From NCBI GenBank assembly GCA_039707465.1, contig CM077643.1, positions 240,534,230 through 240,598,229 of the forward strand: a stretch of DNA of 64,000 nt. Direction: 5' to 3'. The notes under the pieces were generated by a model that did not search any database, was not told the DNA's origin, and saw only the letters and a program-made list of their open reading frames with translations. This document shows, piece after piece, positions 1-11,093 of this stretch (its first letter is position 1; each line of letters opens with the position of its first letter). This DNA comes from Rhabdophis nuchalis (Eukaryota; Chordata; Lepidosauria; Squamata; Natricidae). The translations under genes were made by a program, and so were the position numbers.

Positions 1-130
1 ATAATATAGAATAGAATAGAATACAGTAATAGAATAGAAAATAAAATAGAATAGAATAGAGAATAGAATAGAGAATAGAATAGAATAGAATAGAATAGAA
101 TAGAATACAATACAATACAATACAATACAA
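1..130. repeat. (AATAG)n / (AATAC)n microsatellite
   Basis: Pentanucleotide array of AATAG/GAATA units drifting to AATAC near its right end. It is cut by the window edge. In this window such arrays elsewhere abut CR1 3' ends; the adjoining CR1, if any, would lie outside the window. Confidence 0.95.
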
Positions 131-1844
131 TATATAAAACAGGTCTCTAGCCATGACAGGTTCTTTTCCAAATTATGTCACAATTACATGTTACAGCAAA
201 AATTATCCAAATGGGACGCAGCTGGAGATTTTTAAAGGAAAAAGCTAACTCTTTCTTCTTTCATGAGCTGATTATTTTTTATAATTTCTTTTTCACTCAG
301 CAATTTGGTTCTTGACGTGGCTTCCTAATTTCAAGAGTGTGAGATTCATTCTATAACTTTGGATATATTAAAGGCAGCACAGTCTATCCCAGCAACATAT
401 GAGATGTACAGAGAGCATCAAATATTGATTATTATTTCTTTGGAAAAACAATTATTGAAAGACAAATCAGTCTATAACTTTTCCTAGGGTCCAATTATTA
501 ACTCCATGCTAATTTCTTCCTTAGATTGTGATATTGCTGAAAAAGTATACCCCAAAGCATTTTACCTTTGTATGCAATTTTTTTCTATACATCCATTACT
601 GTTTTCCCCTATGTATCCTTTAGGTAGTGCAGACATTTTCATACATGATGTGTTACATACAGTTTTTCAGCACACATTTTGTATAGAAACTTGAATCACA
701 TTATATGGTGAAATGTTCTCTGCAGCATAATGATGTTCCAAAATGCATAGAAGAATGGGGTAGAAAAAAATGCAGTTTAATTGACCTTTTCTTTCATTTC
801 TTGTAAAAGTTTCAGGTATGTCTCTCAGAAATAAATCCCTTACTCTCTTAGAAATATCTTTGTGGTCAAAGTTTTCTAATTTCAAGAAGATGTCTACATT
901 CAAAATCTGAGCAATTGTTTGGCTTTGATAAGTTAAAGAATCTGTTCTTTTGAAGCCCTAAATAGATGAGTATTTTCTTTTGAAATTCCAGGCAGGCTTC
1001 ACATAGTTAGGAATGAATGATTTGATGAAAATAAGCACAAAGGAGACTGTTTTATTGTGAAGTTTCAGTTCTGGAAAAGTTAATAAGTCTAAAACTTATG
1101 GTCTTCCAAAAGGTAAACATATTAAGACTCCTATAATTTGGGGAGGTTCTGAGACAGATAAAGGATATTTGACACTTAAGAGTTTTCCCAACCAGTTTTG
1201 GAATCAACAAGCCCCATTTAGCAGAGAAATGTCACTCTGATGCTTTTACACCTCTCATGTTTTCCTTGCCTCCCATCCACAGCTTTTAAGGTAAGGAAAG
1301 GGAGGAGAATGACTTCAAGACTGAAAGCTAAAAAGGTTAGATTGATTTCCATTTGGTGACAGATCACTTGTGTTTTATCTACAGCAAATAGCAAATACGA
1401 TCCTTTCGCTTTCATCTGCTTGGCTGCTCAGATCTTTTTCCAAACTGGGCTGGGTGTGGACTTGTGTAATAAATAAGCAAAGTGCAAAGCAGAAATCTAA
1501 CAGCAAGTCATCTGCCACATTCTCAAGATTGTTGAGGTATGTGTAAACAAATCCATGCTATAAATTCAAGCGGCTCAAAATATGTGGGTAGCTCTTTCTT
1601 GGCTGGAATAAAGGATGTTATCTCATCAAAAACACATATAACATAGTCATCTGGGACACGTGGAGGAAACATGTGTCCTTATTGATGTTGCTGAGCTACA
1701 TTCTCAGCATGGTCAACAGTCAGGGATGTTGGGAAGTCAAATTTTGTAATCTCTGGAGAATTGGGATGTGAAGGATTATGCAGATCCATCATTCCTCAGC
1801 AATGTCCAAATGGGGTGGAATGTAGACAACAAATTGCCTAATGA
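131..1844. other. no recognised feature
   Basis: AT-rich single-copy-looking sequence. Only short chance frames (60-80 codons) on both strands; no family recognised. Confidence 0.6.
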
Positions 1845-1852
1845 GTCTAAGG

Positions 1853-1977
1853 CAGGGGGTGTCAAACTCACGTCGTCACGCGGCATCATGTGATGTATCA
1901 GGACTTTTTTTGCCCTTTGCTAAACCAGGTATGGGTGTGTCGCATCCGGCCCCTGGGTCAGGAGTTTGACAGCCCTG
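1853..1977. mobile_element. hAT-type MITE, GTGTCAAAC family
   Basis: A 125-bp element whose ends (CAGGGGGTGTCAAACTC and GAGTTTGACAGCCCTG) are inverted. It is flanked by an imperfect 8-bp duplication, GTCTAAGG/GTCTTAGA (6 of 8). Copies of the same family lie at 31595-31698 and 49980-50108. No coding capacity, so it must depend on a hAT transposase in trans. Confidence 0.8.
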
Positions 1978-2108
1978 GTCTTAGAGGTAAATAGTGCTAA
2001 GGATCACAAGCACAATACTTTGGGCAACCAGGAGTTTCAAACTGGTAAGGAAAAAGGAGACTTTAATTGATCATATGACCTACACAACACTTCTTTGGGC
2101 CCATACCA

Positions 2109-2544
2109 CAGAGGTGGTATTCAGCAGGTTCTGACCAGTTCTGGAGAACAGGTAGTGGAAATTTTGAGTAGTTCAGAGAACTGGTAAATACCACCTCTGA
2201 CTGGCCCTGCCCCATCTATTCTCTGCCTCCTGAGTCCCAGCTGATCAGGAGGAATTGGGGAATTTGCAACAACCTTCCCCTGGAGTGAGGAGGGAATGGA
2301 GATTTTACAGTATCCTTCCCCTGCTACGCCCCCCAAGCCACACCATGCCCACCATGCTGTTTTCGTCCTATAAAGCCTCTGGAGCCTGGGGAGAGCGAAA
2401 AAAGCATGCAAAAAATGGGGGGTCGTGCGTGCACGTGCACTGGGGGGGTCGTGCATTGTATTATGGATGCAGCATGCCCGTGCATGACCCCCCTGCGCTC
2501 CCCCCACTTATGGCACATGAGCCAAAAAAGGTTCGCCATTGCTG
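2109..2544. mobile_element. composite of two hAT-like MITE fragments
   Basis: Positions 2109 to about 2365 are a reverse-oriented copy of the family seen at 9070-9319: CAGAGGTGGTATT end, internal AATACCACCTCTG and a GCCACACCATGCCCACC-type core. From about 2366 to 2544 a second GC-rich piece ends in AGGTTCGCCATTGCTG, the inverse of the CAGTGATGGTGAACCT end at 50191. Clean duplications were not found for the composite, so the join is uncertain. Confidence 0.55.
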
Positions 2545-2603
2545 GTATAGGGTTTCCTGCCTAGGCAGGGGGTTGGACTAGAAGACCTCCAAGGTCCCTT
2601 TCA
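2545..2603 (+). mobile_element. CR1 LINE 3' terminus
   Basis: Short 5'-truncated CR1 3' end on the plus strand (ending GACCTCCAAGGTCCC...), the inverse complement of the CR1 start at 6494. It runs straight into the (TACTC)n array. Confidence 0.85.
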
Positions 2604-2788
2604 ACTACTCTACTCTACTCTACTCTACTCTACTCTACTCTACTCTACTCTACTCTACTCTACTCTACTCTACTCTACTCTACTCTACTCTACTCTACTC
2701 TACTCTACTCTACTCTACTCCACTCCACTCCACTCCACTCCACTCCACTCAATTCTACTCTAATTCTAGTCTAGTCTAGTCTAGTCTA
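2604..2788. repeat. (TACTC)n to (CACTC)n to (TAGTC)n array
   Basis: About 23 TACTC units, then about six CACTC units, then TAGTC-type units, directly downstream of a CR1 3' terminus. The shift of unit sequence along the array shows stepwise mutation plus local expansion. Confidence 0.95.
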
Positions 2789-2807
2789 AATAGCGCTCTG
2801 TTTAGTT

Positions 2808-2862
2808 TTATTTGATTTATATCCCGCCCTTCTCCAAAAGGACCCAGGGCGGCGATGTTTCC
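2808..2862 (-). mobile_element. L2-type LINE 3' tip
   Basis: Reverse complement of the 3' terminal motif of squamate L2-like elements (CGCCCTGGGTCC...GGGCGGGATATAAAT). Very short 5'-truncated insertion. Confidence 0.65.
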
Positions 2863-3974
2863 CAGGATCTAGGGAAAGCGCAATTAACTAACTTTTTTCT
2901 CAGCCTCTGAAACAGAAGCAGAACTCTGTTTCTAGCCTTTCACAATCCCTTCTGGTCATGTTGTCTTTGGATGGAAAAATTTCCTTCACCCCACAAGACA
3001 GGCTGAAAAAGGCTAAAAGTATTTTCTTTACCTGCCCAGGGAAATACTGTGACTTTATTTTGTTATTCAGAGCCTCCCAGCCAATCATTGGTCACATCAT
3101 GATTTTCAGAATGGAAACCTGCAGCATTGCCTCTTAACTGGGATGATTATGTATGACACGGAGGGCAAACGTAATGGTTACCTTGGATGAGAAGGAAGGA
3201 GAAGGTTTTGTGTCCCTATGTTTGGGCCTTATTTTGGGGGTGGTTTCCGTGTGTACAGAAAGATGGATATGTTTTTGCACATGTGTAAACTTGCTCATGG
3301 GTTGTGTTTTGCCATGAGTCAACCAGCATGTGGCAGCTGGGCTTCTAATTGTTTCAAATGGCTGGGATATTTTCTTACAATAGTGGCTAAAGTAGCATAA
3401 GAATTGGTTATATTGTTATTAAATGGACAATTAAGGAAGTAAGGGACTAACTCCTGTCTGAAATGAAGGAATATTAACTGTAACTGAATATATGATGCCT
3501 AAGGATAGTGATGTATTTATATTGGATCGATACTTCAGTGTCGACTGTATATGTAATTGAAATATTGAAACACAAAAATCTTGCAACCAAACGACATGCT
3601 AGACATAACTGATGAGGATGTTACAAATCTGTATGTTTTGTTTGTTTTTGTATAAAAATAAAAACAAAACCTTTCAAAAAAAGAATTGGTGAGAAACTAC
3701 TGTAAATGGTGGCAATGAGCCGCAATGATGCCATTTTGCAGGGGAGAGCTAGCTCTGTCTTGAGTAAGTGAGCATGATGTAAATTGTGGGCATAGGGAAG
3801 ATTAGATGTAGGCATTGTGGTTAACTGTAGGCACTGCCTCTGCAGCTGTTTTGGCTAGCCATAGATAAGAGAGGAGGGGAGCAGCATGTGCGACAGCCAC
3901 ACTCAGAAAGTGGACATTGGGGAAGAGAGAACGTGAAAGGGCAATGCCTTACACCTACATTATTAATGACTGGC
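2863..3974. other. no recognised feature
   Basis: No supported gene or repeat. A small AT-rich inverted repeat occurs near 3636-3672 (TTTGTTTTTGTATAAAAATAAAAACAAAA type). Confidence 0.5.
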
Positions 3975-3978
3975 TTAA

Positions 3979-4440
3979 TTTTTTAAGATTTTATTGATTT
4001 TCTATTGTTTACATTTGGTTAGTGCTTAATAAACATTGTGTTGTCTGGGTTATTCAACTTGTTTAACAATACAGTTTATATTCTTAATCTCCAACTCCTT
4101 TTTTCAACTACTGGTAAAATGAAGTCCATGTTTGATAATATTCTGTGTCTTCTTTCTGTTTAATCTTCAGCGTAAGTCTGTCCATTTCTGCCCAATCTAG
4201 TATTTTCCTAGTTATCTAAGTGTTTCTTCATTTCTCCACTATTGTGCAAATATAATCCTCGCTGCTGTTAAGACCTGAAATAATAGATATATAGTTTGCT
4301 TATCAGGTTTTTCTGATTTTATACCTAATAAAAACAGTTCAGGTTTCAAATCTACATGTTTTCCTGTCGTCTTTTCTAACTGCTTATGTATTTTTGCCCA
4401 CTTTTGTTTTTGCTTTTACACAAGTCCACCACATATGATA
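3979..4440 (-). pseudogene. L1 LINE ORF2 C-terminal remnant
   Basis: Reading the minus strand gives the Cys-rich signature HMWWTC (near 4421-4437), followed by a lysine-rich stretch and, nearer the 3' end, residues resembling the L1 ORF2 C-terminus (DRLTLKIKQKEDTEYYQTW), with stops and frame breaks. It ends in an AATAAAATCTTAAAAAA-type tail at about 3979. It is a 5'-truncated L1 carrying only the extreme C-terminus of the endonuclease/reverse transcriptase protein. It shows that autonomous-type L1s have inserted here. Confidence 0.75.
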
Positions 4441-4499
4441 ATAAGTGACTATCTTAAACTTTTATAAGACTGGTGGCAAGGACTGGCCTGGAATAGCCA

Positions 4500-5280
4500 C
4501 TTGCTCATCTCTGAATTTTATTTATTTTAATTAAATTTAGAAGCTGTTTGAACTTGACTCTAAATAACCGTGGGCAGCTTACAATCAAAAATAACAAATA
4601 ACCATAATATTGAGGAGAAAACAAACAAATCATACAATATTACCAAAAACAACTAATGGGGCTGAACATTCATCGTACATCAAGGCCTAGTAGAAGAGCT
4701 AGATCTTCAAAGACTTTGGAATCATTATTGTGATGGGAACCATACCAATCTTGGGGAAGAAGGGAATATACTATGTCAGAGGGGCAGACGCCATAACAGG
4801 GAAGCCATACTTCCTTGGTCCATTGTTTAATCAAAGGGATTTTGAGCACACCCTTCTGCTTAATCACATTGGATAGCTATTGGGTCACTATTGGAGATAG
4901 GTGCTCACTTAAATCAATAGGTTGCATGCCACAAAGGGCTTTATAGTGGTAACTAGCATGTTAAACTGCATCCAGAAACAAATAGGCAACCATTGCAGTT
5001 TATGAAGCAGCAGGGACTCATGGGAAAGCTGACATGCCTATAATTGGCTGGCAATGACACATTCTGAACACCTATAGCTTCTGGACCATCATCAAGAGCA
5101 GCTCTATGGGCAACGCATTGCAGCAATCCGTTTTTGAGATGAGTAGGCCCTGAGGGCCACCTAAAGGGTTTTCCGATCTAGGATCTGGTTCAACTGGTAC
5201 ACAAATGGATCTATGCAAAACGTACGAGAAGGACGAGCAGAACCAGGGGGAGGAGTGCAAAGAGGGACCAGACTAGAATC
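4500..5280 (-). pseudogene. old L2-type LINE 3' remnant
   Basis: Strongly diverged minus-strand copy. Recognisable anchors match the better L2 copies: the stretch at 4915-5010 (CATGCCACAAAGGGCTTTATA...) aligns to the KALHG region, and CTATGGGCAACGCATTGCAG near 5103 aligns to the NSLYMGLP region. Reading frames are destroyed. Assignment rests on pattern similarity only. Confidence 0.55.
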
Positions 5281-5604
5281 ACTACATAGTCACAAAAGAA
5301 CTAAGTCCAACTCCCTTGCCTGCTGTTAACTCTTATGTAACCTGAACCAGGTGCTTAGTTGAGAAGATTCCTGTGCATAGGCTTTTAGCAGGCACTGTTT
5401 CCAGGATGACCTCAAGATTGCATGCCAGTCTTGAATAGGAAAGTGCCACACCAACCAAGACAAAAGATGAAAATTCACCAGATGATCAGTCTTCATTTCC
5501 CTAGTGACCTGTCTTGGCTTTTAGCTCTGAATCTTCTCTGCAACTTGATCAGGATACAACAACTGGATTGTTTACTTCTTTTGCCATGTCTTGATTTCTA
5601 TAGT

Positions 5605-5988
5605 GGTAGTCCTCAACATTTAACCACTGTGGGGCTCAAATCTTCTGTTGCTAAGCAAAGCAGCTGTTAAGTGAGACATTCCCCATCCGACAAGCTTTTT
5701 TTTTAATCACAGTGTTAAAAATTGAATCACTGCAGTTAAGTGAACCATGAGGTCATTAAGTGAATCTGGCTTCCCTTACTGACTTTGCTTGTCAGTAGCT
5801 CTCTAGGAATGACAATCCCAGATCTCTGGGATGCTGCAACCATACATGCCATTTACCAAGCATCTGAATTTTAATTACATGACTGTAGGAATGCTGCAGT
5901 GGTCGTAAGTATGAGGACCAGTCATAAGTCACTTTGTTCAGTGCCACTTCAAATGGTCGCTAAACAAATGCTTATAAGTTAAGGACAG
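5605..5988. mobile_element. MITE-like repeat with GTAGTCCT ends
   Basis: Non-coding repeat beginning GTAGTCCTCAACATT and ending TTATAAGTTAAGGAC, i.e. inverted ends, with internal TTGCTAAG and GTTAAGTGA motifs. The same family occurs at 44321-44654 with its remainder at 47734 onward. Superfamily not determined. Confidence 0.65.
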
Positions 5989-6040
5989 TAATATTCACCT
6001 TGCAATGTAGTGATTAGAATTCTAAGTTGAAATTGGAAAG

Positions 6041-6282
6041 ATAGCAATAGCATTAGCACTTAGACTTATATACTGCTTTATAGTGTTTTACAGCCCTCTC
6101 TAAGCAGTTTAAAGTGTCAGCATATTACTCCCAACAATCTGGCTCCTCATTTTACCCACCTCGGAAGGATGGGAGGCTGAGTCAACCTTGAGTCTGGTTA
6201 AATATGAACTGCCAAATTGCAGGTAGCCGGCAGTCAGCAGAAGTAGCCTGCAGTACTGCACTTTAACTACTGTGCCACCAGG
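6041..6282 (-). mobile_element. tRNA-derived SINE (MIR/CORE-like)
   Basis: On the minus strand it begins CTGGTGGCACAGTAG, a tRNA-like A-box context, has a central GGTTGACTCAGCC block and ends in an AAGTGCTAATGC-type tail rich in TATTGC. A 5'-truncated relative lies at 25373-25517. Transcription would be by RNA polymerase III; no ORF. Confidence 0.7.
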
Positions 6283-6493
6283 ACTCAAAGATGTCTCTTG
6301 AGTGAGTAGGAGGCTATATAAACAAACAAACAAACAAACAAACAAATATAGAAATAAATAAATAAATTTCAAATTGTTATCTGCCACAATTTTTCCTGGG
6401 TAACCTTCGGAGTGTTCAGTTTTATTAATGCATATTGGAAGGGGGAAATGGGGTAAGAAAAAAAAATCTCCACCCCCTAGTCTAAGAATCCAA

Positions 6494-7690
6494 TAATACA
6501 ATTCAATAGCAGAGTTGGAAGGGACCTTGGAGGTCATCTAGTCCAACCCCCTGCCTAGGCAGGAAGCCTTATACCATTTCAGACAAATGGCTATCCAACA
6601 TCTTCTTGAAGACTTCCAATGTTGGGGCATTCACAACTTCTGGAGGCAAGTTGTTCCACTGATTAATTGTTCTAACTGTCAGGAAATTTCTCCTCAGTTC
6701 TAAGTTGCTTCTCTCCTTGATTAGTTTCCACCCATTGCTTCTTGTTCTACCTTCAGGTGCTTTGGAGAATAGTTTGACTCCCTCTTCTTTGTGGCAACCC
6801 CTGAGATATTGGAACACTGCTATCATGTCTCCCCTAGTCCTTCTTTTCATTAAACTAGACATACCCAGTTCCTGCAACTGTTCTCCATATGTTTTAGTCT
6901 CCAGTCCCCTAATCATCTTTGTTGCTCTTCTCTGCACTCTTTCTAGAGTCTCCACATCTTTTCTACATCGTGGTGACCAAAACTGAATGCAGTATTGCAA
7001 GTGTGGCCTTACTAAGGCATTATAAAGTGGTATTAACACTTCATATGATCTTGATTCTATCCCTCTGTTTATGCAGCCTAGAACTGTGTTGGCTTTTTTG
7101 GCAGCTGCTGCACACTGCTGGCTCATATTTAAATGGTTGTCTACTAGGACTCCAAGATCCCTTTCACAGTTACTGCTATTGAGTTAGGTACCACCTATAC
7201 TGTACCTGTGAATTTCATTTTTGTTGCCTAAATGTAGAACTTTACTCTTTTCGCCATTGAATTTCATTTTATTAGATAGTGCCCAATGTTCAGGTTTGTC
7301 AAGATCCTTCTGTATCTTAAGCCTATCTTCTGGAGTGTTGGCTATTCCTGCCAGCTTGGTGTCGTCTGCAAATTTGATGAGTTCCCCATTTATTCCCTCA
7401 TCCAAATCATTGATGAAGATGTTGAAGAGTACTGGGCCTAAAACAGAGCCTTGGGGGACTCCACTGCATACTTCCTTCCATGTAGATGCAGTTCCATTGA
7501 GGACTACACGTAGAGTGCGGTTGGTCAGCCAGTTGCGAATCCATTTGGTGGTGATGCTGTCTAACCCATATTTTTCTACTTTATCTAGTAGTAGGTTATG
7601 GTCTACCTTGTCAAATGCCTTAATGCCTAATCCAGCTGTTGGTCTCCTACTCGTGACTTTCTTGTAGCTTTCCACTTCTAATTGTGACAT
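6494..7690 (-). mobile_element. CR1 LINE, 5'-truncated
   Basis: Minus-strand CR1 with its 3' terminus at 6494 (CAGAGTTGGAAGGGACC) and its 5' truncation near 7690. It holds the 3' half of the reverse transcriptase and a short 3' UTR. The 3' end is next to only a short AATAC/AATAG-like stretch (6491-6506). Confidence 0.92.
6569..7690 (-). pseudogene. CR1 reverse transcriptase, partial, one stop
   Basis: One continuous frame read 7690 to 6569, broken by a single TAA near 7184-7186. It has the RT palm motifs AFDKVDHNLLLDKV (motif A, lacking the usual upstream LDFSK Asp context), GVPQGSVLGPVLF (motif B) and FADD (7361-7372, motif C), then the CR1 C-terminal domain with [17 protein letters not shown] and WNNLPPEVV. 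The N-terminal endonuclease and ORF1 are absent through 5' truncation. The single nonsense change implies a moderately young copy. The enzyme would normally reverse-transcribe CR1 RNA at a nicked chromosomal target. Confidence 0.9.
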
Positions 7691-8267
7691 CCATGAGCAT
7701 TATTATTATTTTTCTTTAAATATCTTCAAGTGCTTCCTGGCAACGGTATAATAGAAACCTCCTTAGTCTCTCCCCCTTCTTTTAATTGTCTCACATCTGT
7801 CTAAAGCAAAATGATGACAGCAGTAACATCTGGCACTAGATTCACCTGGCAGCTGGACCCATGGAGAACCACTATCCAGTGGCCAAGCTAAGGTTAGCCA
7901 GATGCTGTTCACTGGTAAAGTGCTGCTGGCAACAGAGCTCTCCTTTTCCTGAACAAAAAAGCAATTTCTGTGAATTATTAATGGCTGTTGTTCACCTAAG
8001 CATCAGCTTTCCTTAGAGGCCTCCTATGCAAAGGTTTATAGCTGTACTAGAAACACTGCACCAAGGCTTGGCAAACTTCAGGCCACACAGCATTGGCTCT
8101 AAAGCTGACTTGGGATTTTATAATGGAGGAAAACCTTGATTCCATCCAGTATTGCACTTAGAAGATGAAATTTGCGAAGCGATTACTGAGATTTAGTATT
8201 CCCCCCCCAACCACCCCAAACTTGGTTCTGGTTAGTTGATATTTAGTAGAACTGGTGTCAGGTAAAG
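7691..8267. other. no recognised feature
   Basis: No supported gene; ordinary sequence between the CR1 and the Sauria SINE. Confidence 0.5.
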
Positions 8268-8277
8268 TCCTTAAAAT

Positions 8278-8623
8278 AGGAAGCGGTGGCTCAGTGGCTA
8301 GGACGCTGAGCTTGTCAATCAGAAAGGTCAGCAGTTTGGCGATTTGAATCCCTAGCGCCGGGTAATGGAGGGAGCTTGTCCCAGCTTCTGCCAACCTAGC
8401 AATTTGAAAGCATGTACAAAATGCAAGTAGAAAAATAGGGACCACCTTTGGTGGGGAGGCAACAGCATTCTGTGCGCTTTTGTTGTTTAGGCATGCCGGC
8501 CACATGACCATGGAGACGTCTTTGGACAGTGCTGGCTCCTCGGCTTTGAAACAGAGATGAGCACTGCCCCCTAGAGTTGGGAACGACTAGCACATATGTG
8601 CGAGAGGAGCCTTACCTTTAAAA
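8278..8623 (+). mobile_element. Sauria SINE
   Basis: About 346 bp. The tRNA-like head GGTGGCTCAGTGGCTAGG holds the A box, and GATTTGAATCCCTA corresponds to the B box. The tail GGGAACGACTAGCAC...GAGGAGCCTTACCTTTA resembles the Bov-B 3' end, which is how this SINE is thought to borrow BovB reverse transcriptase. A 10-bp duplication TCCTTAAAAT flanks it at 8268-8277 and 8624-8633. Diagnostic of squamates. Confidence 0.9.
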
Positions 8624-8633
8624 TCCTTAAAAT

Positions 8634-9061
8634 TGTTGCAACCCATCCCAAAATGAAAGGCCTGTGCATTATCACATCCCATCAGTGCCTTGATTATTTT
8701 TGCGTGTGTGTGATTTAAAGTCTCTCTTAACAACTCACTCTGACGTTCAATGTCTTTCTGATCATTTTTCCCCCTTCATTTACCGAGAGACACTACTTCA
8801 GTGCTTCTCCGTCCTACTCAATCCACCTCCTCCTCCTTATTTCCCGTTTATTCATTTCACGCATCTGAATTTCATTGCAGGGGATTGTCATTCCCCCATT
8901 GCTTCCTAGCACTTTTTGTGAATCTTCCTCTAAGCATAATCTCTGATATCAAAGCAGGAAAGAAGAATGCCTGAGTTGTTCCAACTTCTTATTGCTATAG
9001 CATCTTTTATTTGTAGATCGTACGATGTTTGATTGTGGTTAGTGAACTCTTATCATATTAC
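8634..9061. other. no recognised feature
   Basis: No supported gene or repeat. Confidence 0.5.
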
Positions 9062-9069
9062 ATTCTAAG

Positions 9070-9319
9070 CAGTAGTGGGATTACATTTTTTTATTACTGA
9101 TTCTGTGGGCGTGGCATGGTGGGCGTGGCATGACTTGGTAGGCATGGAGTGGAGGGGGTGGCAAGGGAAGGTTACTGCAAAATCCCCATTCCCTCCCTAT
9201 CAGCTGGGACTCGGGAGGCAGAGAATAGATGGGGGCGAGGCCAGCCAGAGGTGGTATTTACCAGAATTCCCAGTACCGGTTCTCCAGAACTGGTCAGAAC
9301 CTGCTGAATACCACCTCTG
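9070..9319. mobile_element. hAT-type MITE, complete, with perfect TSD
   Basis: A 250-bp element from CAGTAGTGGGATT to AATACCACCTCTG, flanked by the perfect 8-bp duplication ATTCTAAG (9062-9069 and 9320-9327). The internal GTGGGCGTGGC and GGTTCTCCAGAACTGG motifs recur in at least six other elements of the window. No ORF. Confidence 0.9.
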
Positions 9320-9327
9320 ATTCTAAG

Positions 9328-10589
9328 TAAGAAAAACATCTCACTTTTGAGAAGGTGAATCAGAACTCAAGACAAAAGCCGTCTTTTTTAACTTTTCCTT
9401 AACATCCACTCTGGGTAAAACTACCTAATTAAATATCCAGATATTCCATTTCCACAGCTCAAGAAAAGACACAGGAGTAACAGTTTAAAGTTCAACTGCC
9501 CTGACTAAATGATGACAAAGAAGTTACTGTACAAAGACGATCAGGATCTTCGACTGTTCATGTTTGGAAGTAGCCAGTAGAGGGCGCCCGTTGTTTCCAA
9601 TGAGCTAAAAGGAACAGGGATGCATTGACTGGAGTTCTATAGGCGAGCCTTAGGTCAAGACTCTGCTACTAGGAGAGATTTTGGTACTTTGACCTTTAGC
9701 AATGACTGTTGTGGGTATCAATGCCTGTTTCCATAAAACAGTAATTTCATTTTAAAGAACAGATTAGGTACGAATGAGTGTACATATAACACATTGAAGC
9801 TGTTGCCCTGCTTTGTAAATGCCTAAATAAAGATTCTAGCTTCCAGTTAGCTTTTAGTGCTGGTGTATAAGTGGGGGGAAAGCAAAGCTCTGTTTTATGG
9901 AGGTAGAATTAGTATCATCCACAACCATTCTCAGTATCTTTTGCACACTGCATTATGATTCTCTGTTCCTGCCCCTCCAGAACCCCAGTAAATTTTACAT
10001 AATTCTCTATCATTTAATTTTGTTCTTCCAGGATTGTGGGCAGCTGCTTCAACCACTCTATTTAACTTACAGGGCTACCCCTGGGTTTGATAAGTATTTA
10101 ATTTTTCCCTCTCTAAACCTATATGCAAACCTCTGTTAGATGCTCCAGTTTTAAGTGGAGACAACTTATTTAAATTATGTAGGCTGCCTAACTTACTATT
10201 TTTTGATTCAGTATTCTAAAAATCTTAAATGCCTGTTGATCTAGTTCCCATGGAAGGAGGGATTTTTTTTTTTAAGTTTTCCTTTTGATTGGTATGGTTC
10301 ATTAAATTATATAACAACAAAGTTCAACATTTCCCCCTTGAAGTACATTAGGACTGTTAGCAAATATTTATACTAAGCGTTTTAATCTATTAAGTATACT
10401 CAAGAAGCTTTTAATATGTATTTCTTTTCAGGGGACCCTGCAGGGTTTTATTTATTTGGATTCCCTGTTTTTACAAATAATTCAAGGGGATGAACATATC
10501 CAGATTGGAGATCTGAACAGATACAGATCTGTATCATTGAAACAGATTTTGATCTTCCTCTACATTACAGCCTTTCAAAATCTTGGATT
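9328..10589. other. no recognised feature
   Basis: AT-rich sequence without supported genes or clear repeats. Confidence 0.5.
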
Positions 10590-10815
10590 TGAAGAAATTA
10601 TCATATCTCCTCTTAGCATTCTCTTTTAAGGCAGAATAGATTCAGTTTCATCTCTCTTCACTGATTTAGGATCTAGTGCTCTGGTGATCTTCTTTGCCCT
10701 TGTCTGAACTTGTTCTAATTTATCTACTTCTTTCTGAAGACGTGGCACATATAACAGGACACAATACTTCAGAAGAGGCTGGCCAATGCTCAATAGAGTG
10801 ACATTATTCTATTTC
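10590..10815 (-). pseudogene. ancient CR1/L3-like 3' fragment
   Basis: Minus-strand similarity to the CR1 C-terminal region (CATATCTCCTCTTAGCATTCT; CACAATACTTCAGAAGAGGC; CAATAGAGTGACATTATTC). Much more diverged than the copies at 6494 and 63653, with no usable frame. Confidence 0.65.
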
Positions 10816-10883
10816 ATTTTATGATTTGAAAATGATACTTCTGTTGATGTAACTTAATGTTATAATTGTCTTTATTTGCCCCT

Positions 10884-11005
10884 AGTTGTTATTATTGTTC
10901 GGTCACTAACATATGTCTGATTCTTCGTGACTCTATGGACCTTAGCATACCAGGTTCTCCATGTCCTCCACTGTCTCCCAGTTTTTCCTTTGATGCTGTC
11001 CATGG
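10884..11005 (-). mobile_element. Bov-B (RTE) LINE 3' fragment
   Basis: Plus-strand text GTTCGGTCACTAACATATGTC, GATTCTTCGTGACTC and CTCCACTGTCTCCCAG is the reverse complement of the Bov-B 3' end. Short 5'-truncated copy. Confidence 0.7.
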
Positions 11006-11093
11006 TGTCAGGGTTCCAAGTAACACTGACAATGAAAGAAGGATCCAAAGCTAGAAGTTCCTCAAAGTTCCTCTTTATTAGAAACTAGCTGTA

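Noticed and set aside
8278..8350. Functional tRNA gene
   Set aside because: A- and B-box-like motifs belong to the Sauria SINE head; no complete cloverleaf with acceptor stem is apparent.
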